Shown here piece after piece: positions 17,596 through 25,299 of a stretch of DNA of 36,673 nucleotides (position 1 is the first letter of the stretch; each line of letters begins with the position of its first letter). Position numbers and translations under genes: made by a program. Source of the DNA: Bradyrhizobium canariense (GTDB lineage Bacteria; Pseudomonadota; Alphaproteobacteria; Rhizobiales; Xanthobacteraceae). Where the stretch lies: contig NZ_VSST01000105.1 of NCBI RefSeq assembly GCF_019402665.1, forward strand, positions 1-36,673, written 5' to 3'. A model generated the notes under the pieces. That model was not told the origin of the DNA. It did not search any database and saw only the letters and a program-made list of their open reading frames with translations.

Positions 17596-17807
17596 CAAGT
17601 CGCCCCGTCACGATCCGCATGACGCCCCTTGTGAGCTGACCAGGCTCGGTGGCGGACCCACTCTAAGTCGACACGCCGGAGCCTCGCCGATTGCAGGCGG
17701 GCCGCCCAACGGAAAACACGGCAAATTTCTCCGCGACTAGGAACACTAGGTGCCCGCGAGGTTCTTCTGCGTCAGGGTTAGGGCTTGCGGAGTTCTCTTC
17801 CATAGCT
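17596..17807. other. short stretch without gene
   Basis: About 210 bases after the YggS-type gene. No terminator or coding frame is clear. Confidence 0.3.
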
Positions 17808-18018
17808 ATTCAGATCGTGATGGACCATACAGGCGACAACCGACATTGTTTTGACCAAAGCGACCTGAAGGGCCTGGCCAGGCCGAGCCGCGCTTCAACA
17901 AGCTGACAGGCCGCGGATTATCGCTGTCAACCGGACGGCGGCGGGTGATCTTAGACCCGTACGGGCATTTGATCCGACTGCAGATGAGACGCTGCTCTGT
18001 TCGTGCCTTATCGGGACT
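17808..18018 (+). pseudogene. decayed copy of the 73-aa protein at 2675-2896
   Basis: The first part reads IQIVMDHTGDNRHCFD, closely matching MQTVMDSTGDSRHFFD of the intact gene. After a frame change near 17865 the piece AEPRFNKLT matches AEQRFRELT. After a second change, VRAFDPTADETLL matches IRSFDPTAEETLF. The order and spacing are those of the intact gene, so this is a degenerate paralogue with at least two frameshifts. Confidence 0.75.
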
Positions 18019-18040
18019 AGCCAGACTCGCGGCGCGGCAA

Positions 18041-18274
18041 ATGTTTTTGTTTAGACGTAGCGGTGTCGCAACTAGCGCGTTTGCGCGCGGGCACCACAGT
18101 TTTGGAGCTTGATGAAAAATGCAGCCTAAGATCGGGTGGTGTTTCGTTCTCGAACGAGCGCTGGTAGCCGGCGACGTGATGCTTGCTCAGAAGATCGCGC
18201 TCGAGACCGACGAAGCCGCAGTACTCGCGCTTGCCAACCGGTTTGTCCGAGACCGCCCGTCCTGCCCCGAGTAG
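18041..18274 (+). pseudogene. decayed copy of the 140-aa protein at 2241-2663
   Basis: Starts MFLFRRSG at 18041 like the intact MRLFRRSR and soon reaches a stop. The C-terminal part is open from 18119 to TAG 18272-18274 and reads PKIGWCFVLERALVAGDVML then AQKIALETDEAAVLALANRF; the intact gene has PRIGLCFLPVGDLPIGDVML and AQKIALET at the same place. The central third is missing or unrecognisable. It lies 22 bases after the decayed 73-aa gene, in the same order as the intact pair, so the two-gene set was duplicated as a unit. The IS66 remnant begins about 25 bases further on. Confidence 0.78.
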
Positions 18275-18295
18275 TACGGCGTACTTACTAGTCCG

Positions 18296-18385
18296 CTCAT
18301 GGAGGGCCAGCGACGGAAAGCCTCTGCGCATATCCGTGTAGCCTGTCGCCAGCCACACTCGCACATTCCCTGGTACAGCAATCAT
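18296..18385 (-). pseudogene. IS66-family TnpB, truncated
   Basis: IS66 TnpB (Orf2) start: ATG at 18385 begins MIAVPGNVRVWLATGYTDMR followed by RGFPSLALH. After about 29 residues the family sequence ends abruptly near 18300, where unrelated DNA adjoining the decayed small-gene copy takes over. Intact TnpB has roughly 115 residues. The frame continues by chance to 18017 but with no similarity. TnpC and the other IS end are missing, so the element was cut by a deletion or recombination at this point. Confidence 0.85.
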
Positions 18386-18783
18386 CGGCGTCCAAGCACA
18401 TCGAGGACCCGCGCCAGCGCCTCCGGATCGACGTGCGCATCCACCCGGATGCACCGTCGGTTGCCGAGATCGATCTCTATCAATCCAGTACGTGCGGCTG
18501 CCGCCGAGCGAACTCGGCCATCAACCGTAGGCAAAAGCTTCGCAGTTTCTTCAGTCGAGGCCGGTACGGCGGCGATCTGCACCGGCGTAAAAGATGGTAC
18601 AACTTGTTCCGATGTCCGTGCTTGTCGACGCCAGGTAAACACCAGGCTGGCCGCTACTCCGTTGCGCCGCGCAACCTCAGTTACCTTCGCGCCCGGTGCC
18701 AGCGTCTCCTCGACAATCCGTGCCTTGTCGTCCTGCGACCAACGCCGCCGCCGCTCCAGCCCGCCTAAAACCTCGACCCGCAT
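18382..18783 (-). CDS. IS66-family TnpA (transposase accessory protein)
   Basis: 133-aa IS66 TnpA. The N-terminal RRRRWSQDDKARIVEETLAP, then GAKVTEVARRNGVAASLVFT and WRRQAR form the typical helix-turn-helix of the family; the C-terminal part with DLGNRRCIRVDAHVDPEALA and RVLDVLGRR matches the usual end just before TnpB, which overlaps it by a few bases. Length and start are normal. In active IS66 elements TnpA works with TnpB and the TnpC transposase; here TnpB is truncated and TnpC absent, so the gene is a relic even though its frame is intact. Confidence 0.92.
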   Translation of the reverse strand: MRVEVLGGLERRRRWSQDDKARIVEETLAPGAKVTEVARRNGVAASLVFTWRRQARTSEQVVPSFTPVQIAAVPASTEETAKLLPTVDGRVRSAAAARTGLIEIDLGNRRCIRVDAHVDPEALARVLDVLGRR

Positions 18784-18790
18784 CGCCTGA

Positions 18791-18816
18791 TGACCTTAAA
18801 GCTAGACTTAAGGTCA
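18791..18816. repeat. 9-bp perfect palindrome before IS66 tnpA
   Basis: TGACCTTAA (18791-18799) and TTAAGGTCA (18808-18816) with an 8-base spacer, 7 bases upstream of tnpA. It could be an operator for the IS promoter or part of the element's subterminal sequence. Confidence 0.55.
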
Positions 18817-18984
18817 CACGCTTCGCGAATTACCAACCCTCACGCAAGACGGCCCCCATCGGAGGCGTACGGTCCAGCCCTGTCATCTGGCGAAGCTGTC
18901 AGTGAGCATTCCGGCTGGATCAGCGCGTTGAATTGCCCCTCAGGGCGGGGGTCGCCCTCTAATCAGATTGCCCTTGTGATCCGT

Positions 18985-19135
18985 CGGTAAGTGCCGCGCC
19001 TCGACACGCGATGGCCAGATGCTGAGGTTTGTCGCCTATCGTGGCCGAGCACGACCCGTTCGTAATCGATCAAGAAGCCGGAGCGGACGTTGAGGGCCGG
19101 GTGAATATCGACGCCGATTCGCCCCGAGTCACACG
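18985..19135 (-). pseudogene. fragment of a serine O-acetyltransferase-like protein
   Basis: The minus-strand frame contains SGRIGVDIHPALNVRSGFLI then DYERVVLG. The Gly-Val-Asp-Ile-His-Pro-Ala motif is the signature of CysE-type serine acetyltransferases (left-handed beta-helix hexapeptide region), where it is normally followed by an LIDH-like strand and a GET motif; here the following residues are degenerate. Only about 50 residues remain, without the N-terminal domain or the rest of the helix. It is a fragment, and the motif is short, so the call is moderate. Confidence 0.45.
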
Positions 19136-19147
19136 TAGAAATGTCGG

Positions 19148-19179
19148 CGCTCGATGACATTCGAGTGTGTCATCGAGCG
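19148..19179. promoter_or_regulatory. 12-bp perfect palindrome, likely hipBA operator
   Basis: CGCTCGATGACA (19148-19159), 8-base spacer, TGTCATCGAGCG (19168-19179). Further half-sites with TGACATTT lie at 19181-19188 and at 19234-19241, overlapping the hipB start. HipB proteins repress their own operon by binding such inverted repeats, so this array is the expected autoregulatory operator. Confidence 0.7.
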
Positions 19180-19231
19180 GTGACATTTAGGATTGTCAGC
19201 GAACGCAGACGTATGTTAAAGTAAACGAACG

Positions 19232-19537
19232 ATGACATTTGGAAATCCCATGTTCGTACGCACCCCGGCCGAACTCGGCGCCGTCCTTCGCGATCGGCGC
19301 AAGAAGCTCAAACTCGATCAATCGACGTTTGCCAAACGCATTGGCGTCAGCCGCCAGTGGGTGATCGAGGTTGAGCACGGTCACGCGCGCGCGGAGCTCG
19401 GGCTGATCCTTCGCGCCCTTGACGCCCTGGACATCCGCCTGGATGCGAGCACCGAACAAACGCCCGCCCGCGGGGTCACCAGGCCAGCTGTCGATATCAA
19501 CGCCATCGTGGCCAAGGCCAGGAAGAAAAAGGCATGA
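19232..19537 (+). CDS. hipB: HipB-type antitoxin, XRE-family DNA-binding protein
   Basis: 101-aa antitoxin and autorepressor of the HipBA type II toxin-antitoxin system. Residues 12-66 form a Cro/XRE helix-turn-helix (LGAVLRDRRKKLKLDQSTFA then KRIGVSRQWVIEVEHG), typical of HipB; the basic C-terminal tail ends in ARKKKA. The ATG at 19232 overlaps a TGACATTT half-site; the ATG at 19250, after GGAAATCCC, would remove six residues and is equally plausible. Its last codons overlap the hipA start by 4 bases (ATGA), the normal translational coupling. The palindrome at 19148-19179 is its likely binding site. Confidence 0.92.
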   Translation: MTFGNPMFVRTPAELGAVLRDRRKKLKLDQSTFAKRIGVSRQWVIEVEHGHARAELGLILRALDALDIRLDASTEQTPARGVTRPAVDINAIVAKARKKKA

Positions 19538-20817
19538 CGAGCGAACTTGTTGCTCTGCTGGATGGTCAGGAAATCGGCCGCCTGCGCAATGACGCCCGCG
19601 GCCGGCTCACCTTTGTCTACGACAAGGACTGGCGCCAGGCCGAGGGAGCCTATCCGCTGTCGCTCTCCATGCCGCTCGCGGCCGAAGAGCACGGTCCTTC
19701 CGCCGTGCAGGCTTTCCTCTGGGGACTCCTGCCCGACAACGAACGCGTGCTCGAACGGTGGGCCCGAAGATTTCAGGTGTCCGCGCGGAACGTGTTTGCC
19801 CTTATTTCCCATGTCGGCGAGGACTGCGCGGGTGCCATTCAGTTCGTCACGCCTGATCGGCTGGAGGCCTTGCGAAGCGGCGCCGACGACAAAGTCGAAT
19901 GGCTTGACGAAACGGCGATCGCCAATCGCCTGCAAACTCTACGCGAGGATCACGCCGCATGGCGGTTGCCGCGCGATACCGGACAATTCAGTCTTGCGGG
20001 TGCCCAACCCAAAACCGCCTTGCTTCTGCAAAAAGGCAAATGGGGAATTCCCTCTGGGCGCATTCCGACGACGCATATCCTCAAACCGCCGACCGGCCAT
20101 TTCGACGGACACGCGGAAAATGAACACATCTGCCTCATACTTGCGCGCAATCTCGGTCTGCCCGTCGCCGACACCCAGGTGATGCATTTCGGAAAGGAAA
20201 TCGCCATCGTCATCGAGCGCTACGACCGGCAGTTCAGTGGGAACGAGATCGTCCGTGTCCACCAGGAAGATATCTGCCAGGCGCTCGGCATCCTGCCGAC
20301 CATGAAGTATCAAAACGATGGCGGACCAAGCCCTGCCGATGTGATCGAGCTTTTGCGCACCTACTCCACGGATCGCGTCGCGGACGTTGACACGTTTGTC
20401 GACGCGCTCGGCTTCAATTGGCTGATTGCGGGTACGGATGCTCACGCCAAAAATTATTCGCTGCTGCTGGCCGGAGGCCCTCACGTACGGCTCGCCCCGC
20501 TCTACGACATTGCGAGCATTCTTCCCTACGATGACGTCGATCTGCAGAAGATCAAGCTCGCGATGAAAATCGGCGGTGATTACAAGCTCAGCCAGATTAG
20601 TTTGCGCGATTGGCAGAAGTTCGCGCGCGAAACGCGCCTCGATCCTGACAAGGTGATCGCCGAACTGATTTGCATGGCCGAGCAGCTTCCGGACATTGTA
20701 GCCGCCGTACGGAAGCAAGCGCAGAAGGACGGGCTGGACAACGCCATCATCGGGCGCCTCGCCGACCACCTGATTGCCAGAGCCAAGCAATGCCGTCGAC
20801 TCCTCGGAGGGATATAG
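19534..20817 (+). CDS. hipA: HipA-type serine/threonine kinase toxin
   Basis: 427-aa HipA toxin. In Escherichia coli HipA phosphorylates glutamyl-tRNA synthetase, halts translation and causes persistence; target specificity differs among homologues. Visible here: the N-subdomain couple (2-110), the glycine-rich loop with the autophosphorylated serine (FSLAGAQPK, Ser153), ATP-binding Lys184 in HILK, and the catalytic segment LIAGTDAHAKNYSLLL with Asp302 and Asn307. The metal-binding Asp325 in PLYDIAS follows. All key residues are present and the length matches the family (about 430-440), so the enzyme should be active. Coupled to hipB by a 4-base overlap. Confidence 0.95.
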   Translation: MTSELVALLDGQEIGRLRNDARGRLTFVYDKDWRQAEGAYPLSLSMPLAAEEHGPSAVQAFLWGLLPDNERVLERWARRFQVSARNVFALISHVGEDCAGAIQFVTPDRLEALRSGADDKVEWLDETAIANRLQTLREDHAAWRLPRDTGQFSLAGAQPKTALLLQKGKWGIPSGRIPTTHILKPPTGHFDGHAENEHICLILARNLGLPVADTQVMHFGKEIAIVIERYDRQFSGNEIVRVHQEDICQALGILPTMKYQNDGGPSPADVIELLRTYSTDRVADVDTFVDALGFNWLIAGTDAHAKNYSLLLAGGPHVRLAPLYDIASILPYDDVDLQKIKLAMKIGGDYKLSQISLRDWQKFARETRLDPDKVIAELICMAEQLPDIVAAVRKQAQKDGLDNAIIGRLADHLIARAKQCRRLLGGI

Positions 20818-21209
20818 CTCAGACCAGCCGCCAGCAGGATGATGATGGTCAGCAGCAAGGCTGCCGATCATCATCGACATGTCGCTGTCGACGTCAACAC
20901 CAGCATCAACATCACCGCGATCGGCACGCCGATATCGATGTCGAGCATGATCGGTGGTTGCTCGCGATCCGATGCACCCGTGTAGTCACTGCGGCTGCCA
21001 TCACCTCACGTTAGATGTGTCCCTTCAAGGCTCCGGCAGATAGGCGCCGATTAGCCGGGGGCGGATTGCGCTTTCCGACACGTTCGCCATTGAAATACCT
21101 ATAGAATTTGTAGCAGGCGCTAGAGATGTTTACCAGTTCCGTTACTCAGCGGAAAACCGTGTTGCAGATATACGACATCACCTCTTCTGCGACTTGAGCA
21201 TCTTCAGAA
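20818..21209. other. stretch without recognisable gene
   Basis: About 390 bases after hipA and before the convergent minus-strand block. No protein-like frame over 40 codons and no clear terminator. Confidence 0.4.
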
Positions 21210-21550
21210 TCACAGTTTGCCGTGACGGAGTTCGCCGCCTAGGAGAATGGTGGGATGGATCGTGCCGCTCAGACCGTTAGACCATATTTCCCCATCGACT
21301 TTCCCGCCGTAAACGCGCATTTTCAGCGCAACCCGCATTGCATCGCTGGTTGAGGTTATATCGCCCTCGTTGGTCCATGAGCGGTGAACTCGGTATTGAG
21401 ATTCCACCACGTTGCAACATCTTCTTTGGCAGCCGGTAGTGTTTCAGCGAACGAATGAATTTTCTGCGGCAGGTCGAGAACCCCAATGAAAAGCGCCGCG
21501 ACCCAACCGGACACAAGGATAAGAGTCCTTCCAGCTCCTCGAAAATTCAT
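21210..21550 (-). pseudogene. single-span membrane protein with beta-rich domain, frameshifted, unknown family
   Basis: The ATG at 21550 begins MNFRGAGRTLILVSGWVAAL followed by FIGVLDLPQKIHSF: a basic N-terminus, one membrane helix and a short linker to ATWWNLNTEFTAH. There the frame turns to nonsense, while a neighbouring frame continues with RSWTNEGDITSTSDAMRVAL, KMRVYGGKVDGEIWSNGLSG and TIHPTILLGGELRHGKL, a strand-rich segment. Adding one base at about 21375-21380 joins them into about 113 residues. The gene lies downstream of the membrane protein 21607-22278 on the same strand. The layout (membrane helix plus small barrel-like domain) is seen in some membrane effectors of phage defence, but I recognise no family. 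Confidence 0.55.
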
Positions 21551-21606
21551 TGGAGCACCGAATATGCAGGCATCGACCCGTCTCTCTCACCATCCGAGTG
21601 AGCGAA

Positions 21607-22278
21607 TCATGAGCAGCTTCGACGCTGGAAGATTGTCTTGATCGTGTCCTTCGAGCGAAATTCAAACTCCTCCATGCCCGGATTGTAGAGCAAGAAGCCA
21701 TTTGATGAAGCTCTGAGAATCTTCCTATCGATGCATACGCCGTCTTGAAGGAAGAGGGATTGGATGCCGTCCGTTCGTGCGATCTCACTCTTGAGCCAAG
21801 CACGGCCTGATGCAGTCGAAAACATCACCAATCCTATCAGCACGGGAATCAAGACACTGCGGAACGAGCCGTGGTCGTACTTGTAGCCAACCCAGAAGTA
21901 GAAGATCAGCACGCCCTGAAAGATAAACTCTGGCAGAACCAAAATTGTGAAGGTCGTTATCTTGAAGTAGTCCAAGAATGCGAACATCGCCATCACGACG
22001 AACCACAGGACCAAGAACGCAACCAAAAATAAGAATGAGTTGATGTGATAGCGAAGAGCAACGCGTTCGGCGGTGGCACTAATATTGATGTCTAGCGCGG
22101 CCAGCAACAGCCCACCAAAGAAGCTGAACGTGCAGAAGATGGAAAAGGCGGAAATAAAATACTGTAGAATCTGGATATTCGTTCCAATGAGGTCCGAGAA
22201 GGTAAAAAGCTCGGTGAAGTGACCGGGTATCCTAGAAAAATAGCCCGCGTTGAACGCAGAAATGGAGCACACGTACAA
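21607..22278 (-). CDS. multi-span membrane protein, unknown family
   Basis: 223 residues from a TTG at 22278; the open frame extends upstream to a TAG near 22383 with protein-like sequence (GPINLWSAPTRISLGESLTV) but no standard start codon. Hydrophobic segments occur at roughly 1-15, 30-62, 78-105, 108-130 and 140-155, giving four or five membrane helices. A soluble tail of about 65 residues follows, including DGVCIDRKILRASSNGFLLY and MEEFEFRSKDTIKTIFQRR. Visibly AT-rich. It probably starts in the upstream frame at 22481 through a frameshift (one missing base near 22360 would give 291 residues). Downstream of the AbiJ-like gene and upstream of 21210-21550, all minus strand. Confidence 0.7.
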   Translation of the reverse strand: MYVCSISAFNAGYFSRIPGHFTELFTFSDLIGTNIQILQYFISAFSIFCTFSFFGGLLLAALDINISATAERVALRYHINSFLFLVAFLVLWFVVMAMFAFLDYFKITTFTILVLPEFIFQGVLIFYFWVGYKYDHGSFRSVLIPVLIGLVMFSTASGRAWLKSEIARTDGIQSLFLQDGVCIDRKILRASSNGFLLYNPGMEEFEFRSKDTIKTIFQRRSCS

Positions 22279-22304
22279 GAGAGAAAGAACGGTGAGAGAT
22301 TCGC

Positions 22305-22481
22305 CTAGGCTAATTCGAGTTGGAGCACTCCAGAGATTGATCGGGCCAACGTCGTCAAGACCATATCGCGGCGCACCTCGCGGCTATACTCAGTAGCGTA
22401 GTTGCCGCGCTCAACGGGAAGATACTCTGCGCCTTTGGCATAGTCGATCGGGGCCGCTCGGCGGCGCTTTCGTTTCGACAA
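22305..22481 (-). CDS. short basic ORF, possibly the N-terminus of the membrane protein
   Basis: A TTG at 22481 begins SKRKRRRAAPIDYAKGAEYL then PVERGNYATEYSREVRRDMV, ending at TAG 22305 (58 codons). The sequence is clearly protein-like up to about RRDMV; beyond that, the alternative frame (DDVGPINLWSAPTRISLGES) looks better and leads straight into the membrane protein. I read this as the true cytoplasmic N-terminus of the downstream gene, separated by a one-base deletion, or alternatively as a separate small overlapping gene. Confidence 0.4.
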   Translation of the reverse strand: MSKRKRRRAAPIDYAKGAEYLPVERGNYATEYSREVRRDMVLTTLARSISGVLQLELA

Positions 22482-22714
22482 GGTTCACACTCAATGGAAG
22501 TCCGAATCAACTTTGACGAGAGTAACACACGTGGCGCGGGTCGAGCCCAGCAAAGACTGTGCTGCACAATTTTCAGCGTCACCATCGCGAAAGGTATGGC
22601 GTGTGAGCGGTAACCCGACTTCCCCGTATGCCCGGGACGAGGCCGGGGGCTGGAGGGCCAAACGGGCACGGGCTCCGTGACCCCGAGTTCTTAAGAAGCT
22701 AAGGTCTCGTGGTT
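22482..22714. other. intergenic stretch
   Basis: About 230 bases between the AbiJ-like gene and the membrane module, all on the minus strand. Contains short GC-rich inverted segments (around 22618-22660) but no convincing terminator. Confidence 0.3.
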
Positions 22715-23671
22715 TCATCGAAGGCGCTTCTCCCCCTCCGCAAGGAACAGAACCGTGGCAGCGGTCATGTGGAGGACGTAAGAGACAAGCTCGTCCGGCA
22801 CCTCGGGTGCAGGCCCAGCGCCGGCACCATGGCCTGCTTGTCTGTTACGAGGCGTTGATATGGCCGACTCCAGTACGCTGCGCAATCCGCTGAAGTGCCC
22901 CTGCCAATATGCAGGAATGAGGCCGTTGGTCAGGCAAACATTCACAAGGTCTTTGGCTGCCGCCTTCGGATCGAACGGCCATTTCCGCTTGGTACAGATT
23001 ACCTTCATGGTGCTCTCGAAGCACTTGGAGCAATCGACTAAAGCCTCTTGCTTCTTCCCGTGCCTGAAGTGCTCATAGGCGCTCAGAAACTCATCTTGCG
23101 CATTCTTGAATGCCTTGCCGCGCAGGACGGTTAACGCCGGCACCACCACCACTTTATGGACTAGCTGCGAATCTACGCGGACAATCTGACCATCTGTGTA
23201 TTGATAACCGATGCCATTCTCTTTGAAGCGAGTGTTGAGTTCTTCGGAGGCTTCCGTCGCGATCTTTCGAGCACCGTCGCCGCGCCCCGCATAATTGAAC
23301 TCACCACAAACATTGTTGATGACCCTAAAGCTTAGCTCAATCGCATCAAGAATCTTGGTAGGATCCTTCTCCGCCAAGAACCATTGAATAAGCTCAGATC
23401 GAGCTTGACTCGGATCATTCGGATTCATGTACCGCGAAACAAGCTGAAACACGCTGTACTCGCGGCGGAGTACCTTCACTATCTCATGATACCACTGTTG
23501 CATGTCCTCAGCGTAATAGTCACTCAGGTTTGGATCGCCGATGGCATCGCTCCAGATATGAGCCACCTGAGTGCGAAATCCTTGCGGTATCTCGTCGTAA
23601 GAGAACACATCAGGCGCTTGGCCAAGCTCGCGCTTTCTGCGCTTAGAATAGAGATCGAAAACAGGCATCAC
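22715..23671 (-). CDS. AbiJ-like abortive-infection protein (STM4504/CBY_0614 family)
   Basis: 318-aa protein. The N-terminus MMPVFDLYSKRRKRELGQAP then DVFSYDEIPQGFRTQVAHIW is the signature of the STM4504/CBY_0614 family (AbiJ N-terminal domain type 4, about 1-150). The C-terminal part (about 200-318) has CSKCFESTMKVICTKRKW and SGLRSVLESAISTPRNRQAG with HGAG, matching the abortive-infection C-terminal domain; the Arg-Asn-x4-His arrangement resembles the catalytic motif of HEPN ribonucleases. The family is associated with phage-triggered growth arrest, probably by RNA cleavage (inference for this member). The start codon is followed by a second ATG; either may be used. Intact and AT-richer than the core genome, with a decayed membrane module next to it. 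Confidence 0.85.
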   Translation of the reverse strand: MMPVFDLYSKRRKRELGQAPDVFSYDEIPQGFRTQVAHIWSDAIGDPNLSDYYAEDMQQWYHEIVKVLRREYSVFQLVSRYMNPNDPSQARSELIQWFLAEKDPTKILDAIELSFRVINNVCGEFNYAGRGDGARKIATEASEELNTRFKENGIGYQYTDGQIVRVDSQLVHKVVVVPALTVLRGKAFKNAQDEFLSAYEHFRHGKKQEALVDCSKCFESTMKVICTKRKWPFDPKAAAKDLVNVCLTNGLIPAYWQGHFSGLRSVLESAISTPRNRQAGHGAGAGPAPEVPDELVSYVLHMTAATVLFLAEGEKRLR

Positions 23672-23981
23672 TTAATCCTCCATGCACGCACAACATACGC
23701 AGCCGCGACTGAGCCGCTAACTCCCTGGACCTCAGTCCGCTGAGGTGGGCGTGTGGCCGGGCTTGGATGGCCGCGTCCTGCGCTTCTAGACCCAGGTCGC
23801 TCTCGCCCTGTTTCTGCGTCGAAACGCGCTCTTCATGCCATTGCTCCATACAAAACCGTTTGTAGTTCGCATTCGGCAGACTGTCTCTCCAACACGCCGG
23901 CTCATCGCCCGCCGCAGGAGCGGGCACGTCTAGCAACAAAGAGCCACATGCCAAACCGAGGCTGAAGGCCGCCCGGCACGC
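23672..23981. other. intergenic stretch, no gene seen
   Basis: About 310 bases between the AbiJ-like gene and the coiled-coil gene. The minus-strand frame 23643-23954 is open but has no protein-like features; no terminator is clear. Confidence 0.35.
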
Positions 23982-24726
23982 CTAAGAAGAGGCTAGTCGT
24001 CCCTCGGTAGTTTGATCGCCAAGGAGCCCACGAAAGTCCCTTTGCAACTCCTTGGTTGCCGGGCCGGAAAGCCTCTCTATCTTTTCTTGAATCTCAAGCC
24101 ATTTCGTCGTTCGTTCTGCCCCCAGGTCTCCATAGTCCACACCGTAGAGGAACTGAAAGAACGCAAACTTCAATTCGTCGGCAATAGCACGCACTTTATC
24201 AGCAGCGGCCTCTGGGAGATAAATCTCTTTTGTTCGAAATGTACGAATGAACTTGTTCGTTGCCTCTGCCGCTTTCACTCCTCGCTCCGCGCGTGACGTG
24301 CCACCAACGGGTTCGAACGCCTTAGTGTAGTCGGCCGTTGCATCCAATGCATCGCGCAGATCGGCGTGGACCTCCGCAAGAATCTCTGCTCGCTTTGAGT
24401 GAAGGTGTGAAAACTCGACATTGCGTTGAGCAGCAACGACAGCCAGTTCACTCTTCAACCGTTCAATCGCTACATCACCCTGCGCCTTTAGTTGCGCTTT
24501 CAACTTCTCCAATTCTGCATCGTTGCTTGCCTTGAGGTCAGCCTTCAGAATTTCTAATCTTTCCTCATATTCGCTTCTGATCGCGGCTTTGATCTTTTCT
24601 GACAGATACGTTTTCGCCACATACGCCGCCGCCAGCGCCGACAAAGCATGCCAGCACGTAAGTCCCCAAAAGCTGAAAGATAGCCATCCCGATGTGCACG
24701 GCATCGGCCGCAGAATTCCCGGTCAT
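23982..24726 (-). pseudogene. membrane-anchored coiled-coil protein, probable N-terminal frameshift
   Basis: The frame from 24704 gives 240 residues with an odd start. Another frame, from ATG 24726 behind GGAGGTGGAGCGGG, reads MTGNSAADAVHIGMAIFQLL then GTYVLA, a natural membrane anchor. Removing one base at about 24648 joins this to LSALAAAYVAKTYLSEKIKA, giving 247 residues. Next come a charged coiled coil (about 45-110, repeats of Lys/Glu/Leu such as ELEKLKAQLKAQGDVAIERL) and a helical C-terminal half. Without the repair, the 240-residue version might still be made from 24704. Function unknown. It is divergent from the beta-propeller operon across an 89-base promoter region. Confidence 0.65.
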
Positions 24727-24815
24727 CAACCCGCTCCACCTCCGCTCGGAATCTCAGATAGTGGTGCTATAATCACAACCTTTGAACGATTCGCAACGTC
24801 CTGCGAGGCACGACC
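24727..24815. promoter_or_regulatory. divergent promoter region with TATAAT
   Basis: The 89 bases separate the divergent coiled-coil gene and the two-gene operon. TATAAT at 24768-24773 is a perfect -10 box for the plus strand; a good -35 is not seen at the ideal distance. The two transcription units may be co-regulated. Confidence 0.4.
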
Positions 24816-25289
24816 GTGAGCTCACGAGATGAATTGCTTAAACGCGTGCGAGACGATGTGGATACCATCGCCGATCTCGTTAGGCGCACGAATTTCCCCC
24901 TAGAGGACGTCCTCGATAAAACGAGCCTTGACGCTCTCTGCGACTCGCTAAGACTTGATCCAGACTATTGGAGCGAGGAGTTTTTCGAGACGATTTTCAT
25001 TATCCGTGATGGCCTTTACCAATTCCGGAATGATCTCCGGGACAAGGATGACGAGGAGGGCGTCTACCCAGCCGAACAGCTGCTCTCCGCCATGGACCGA
25101 TTGTACGCGGATCTAGAGCGGGCGATGCGATCCTTGAATCCTGAGGTAATTATAAGCGCCCAGGCGGAGATCGCAGCGCTTATGCGCACCCCCTACATAG
25201 ACGTGCGGCTCATCCAGCAAAGCGTGTTGGAACTTAAGGACGACGTTAATGAGCTACTCACTCGCACACATAACGTACCAGCACTTTGA
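24816..25289 (+). CDS. small acidic helical protein, first gene of a two-gene operon
   Basis: 157 residues from GTG at 24816 (MSSRDELLKRVRDDVDTIAD), with GAGG upstream. It is strongly acidic, almost wholly helical in appearance, without Cys clusters, membrane helices or catalytic motifs. Notable segments are TNFPLEDVLDKTSLDALCDS, DPDYWSEEFFETIFIIRDGL and VLELKDDVNELLTRTHN. Family not recognised. The next gene begins only 10 bases downstream (ATG 25300) or overlaps (25249), so they are co-transcribed and probably function together. An antitoxin-like or adaptor role for the larger partner is possible, but this is inference from size, charge and gene order. Confidence 0.75.
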   Translation: MSSRDELLKRVRDDVDTIADLVRRTNFPLEDVLDKTSLDALCDSLRLDPDYWSEEFFETIFIIRDGLYQFRNDLRDKDDEEGVYPAEQLLSAMDRLYADLERAMRSLNPEVIISAQAEIAALMRTPYIDVRLIQQSVLELKDDVNELLTRTHNVPAL

Positions 25290-25299
25290 AGTTCATCTA

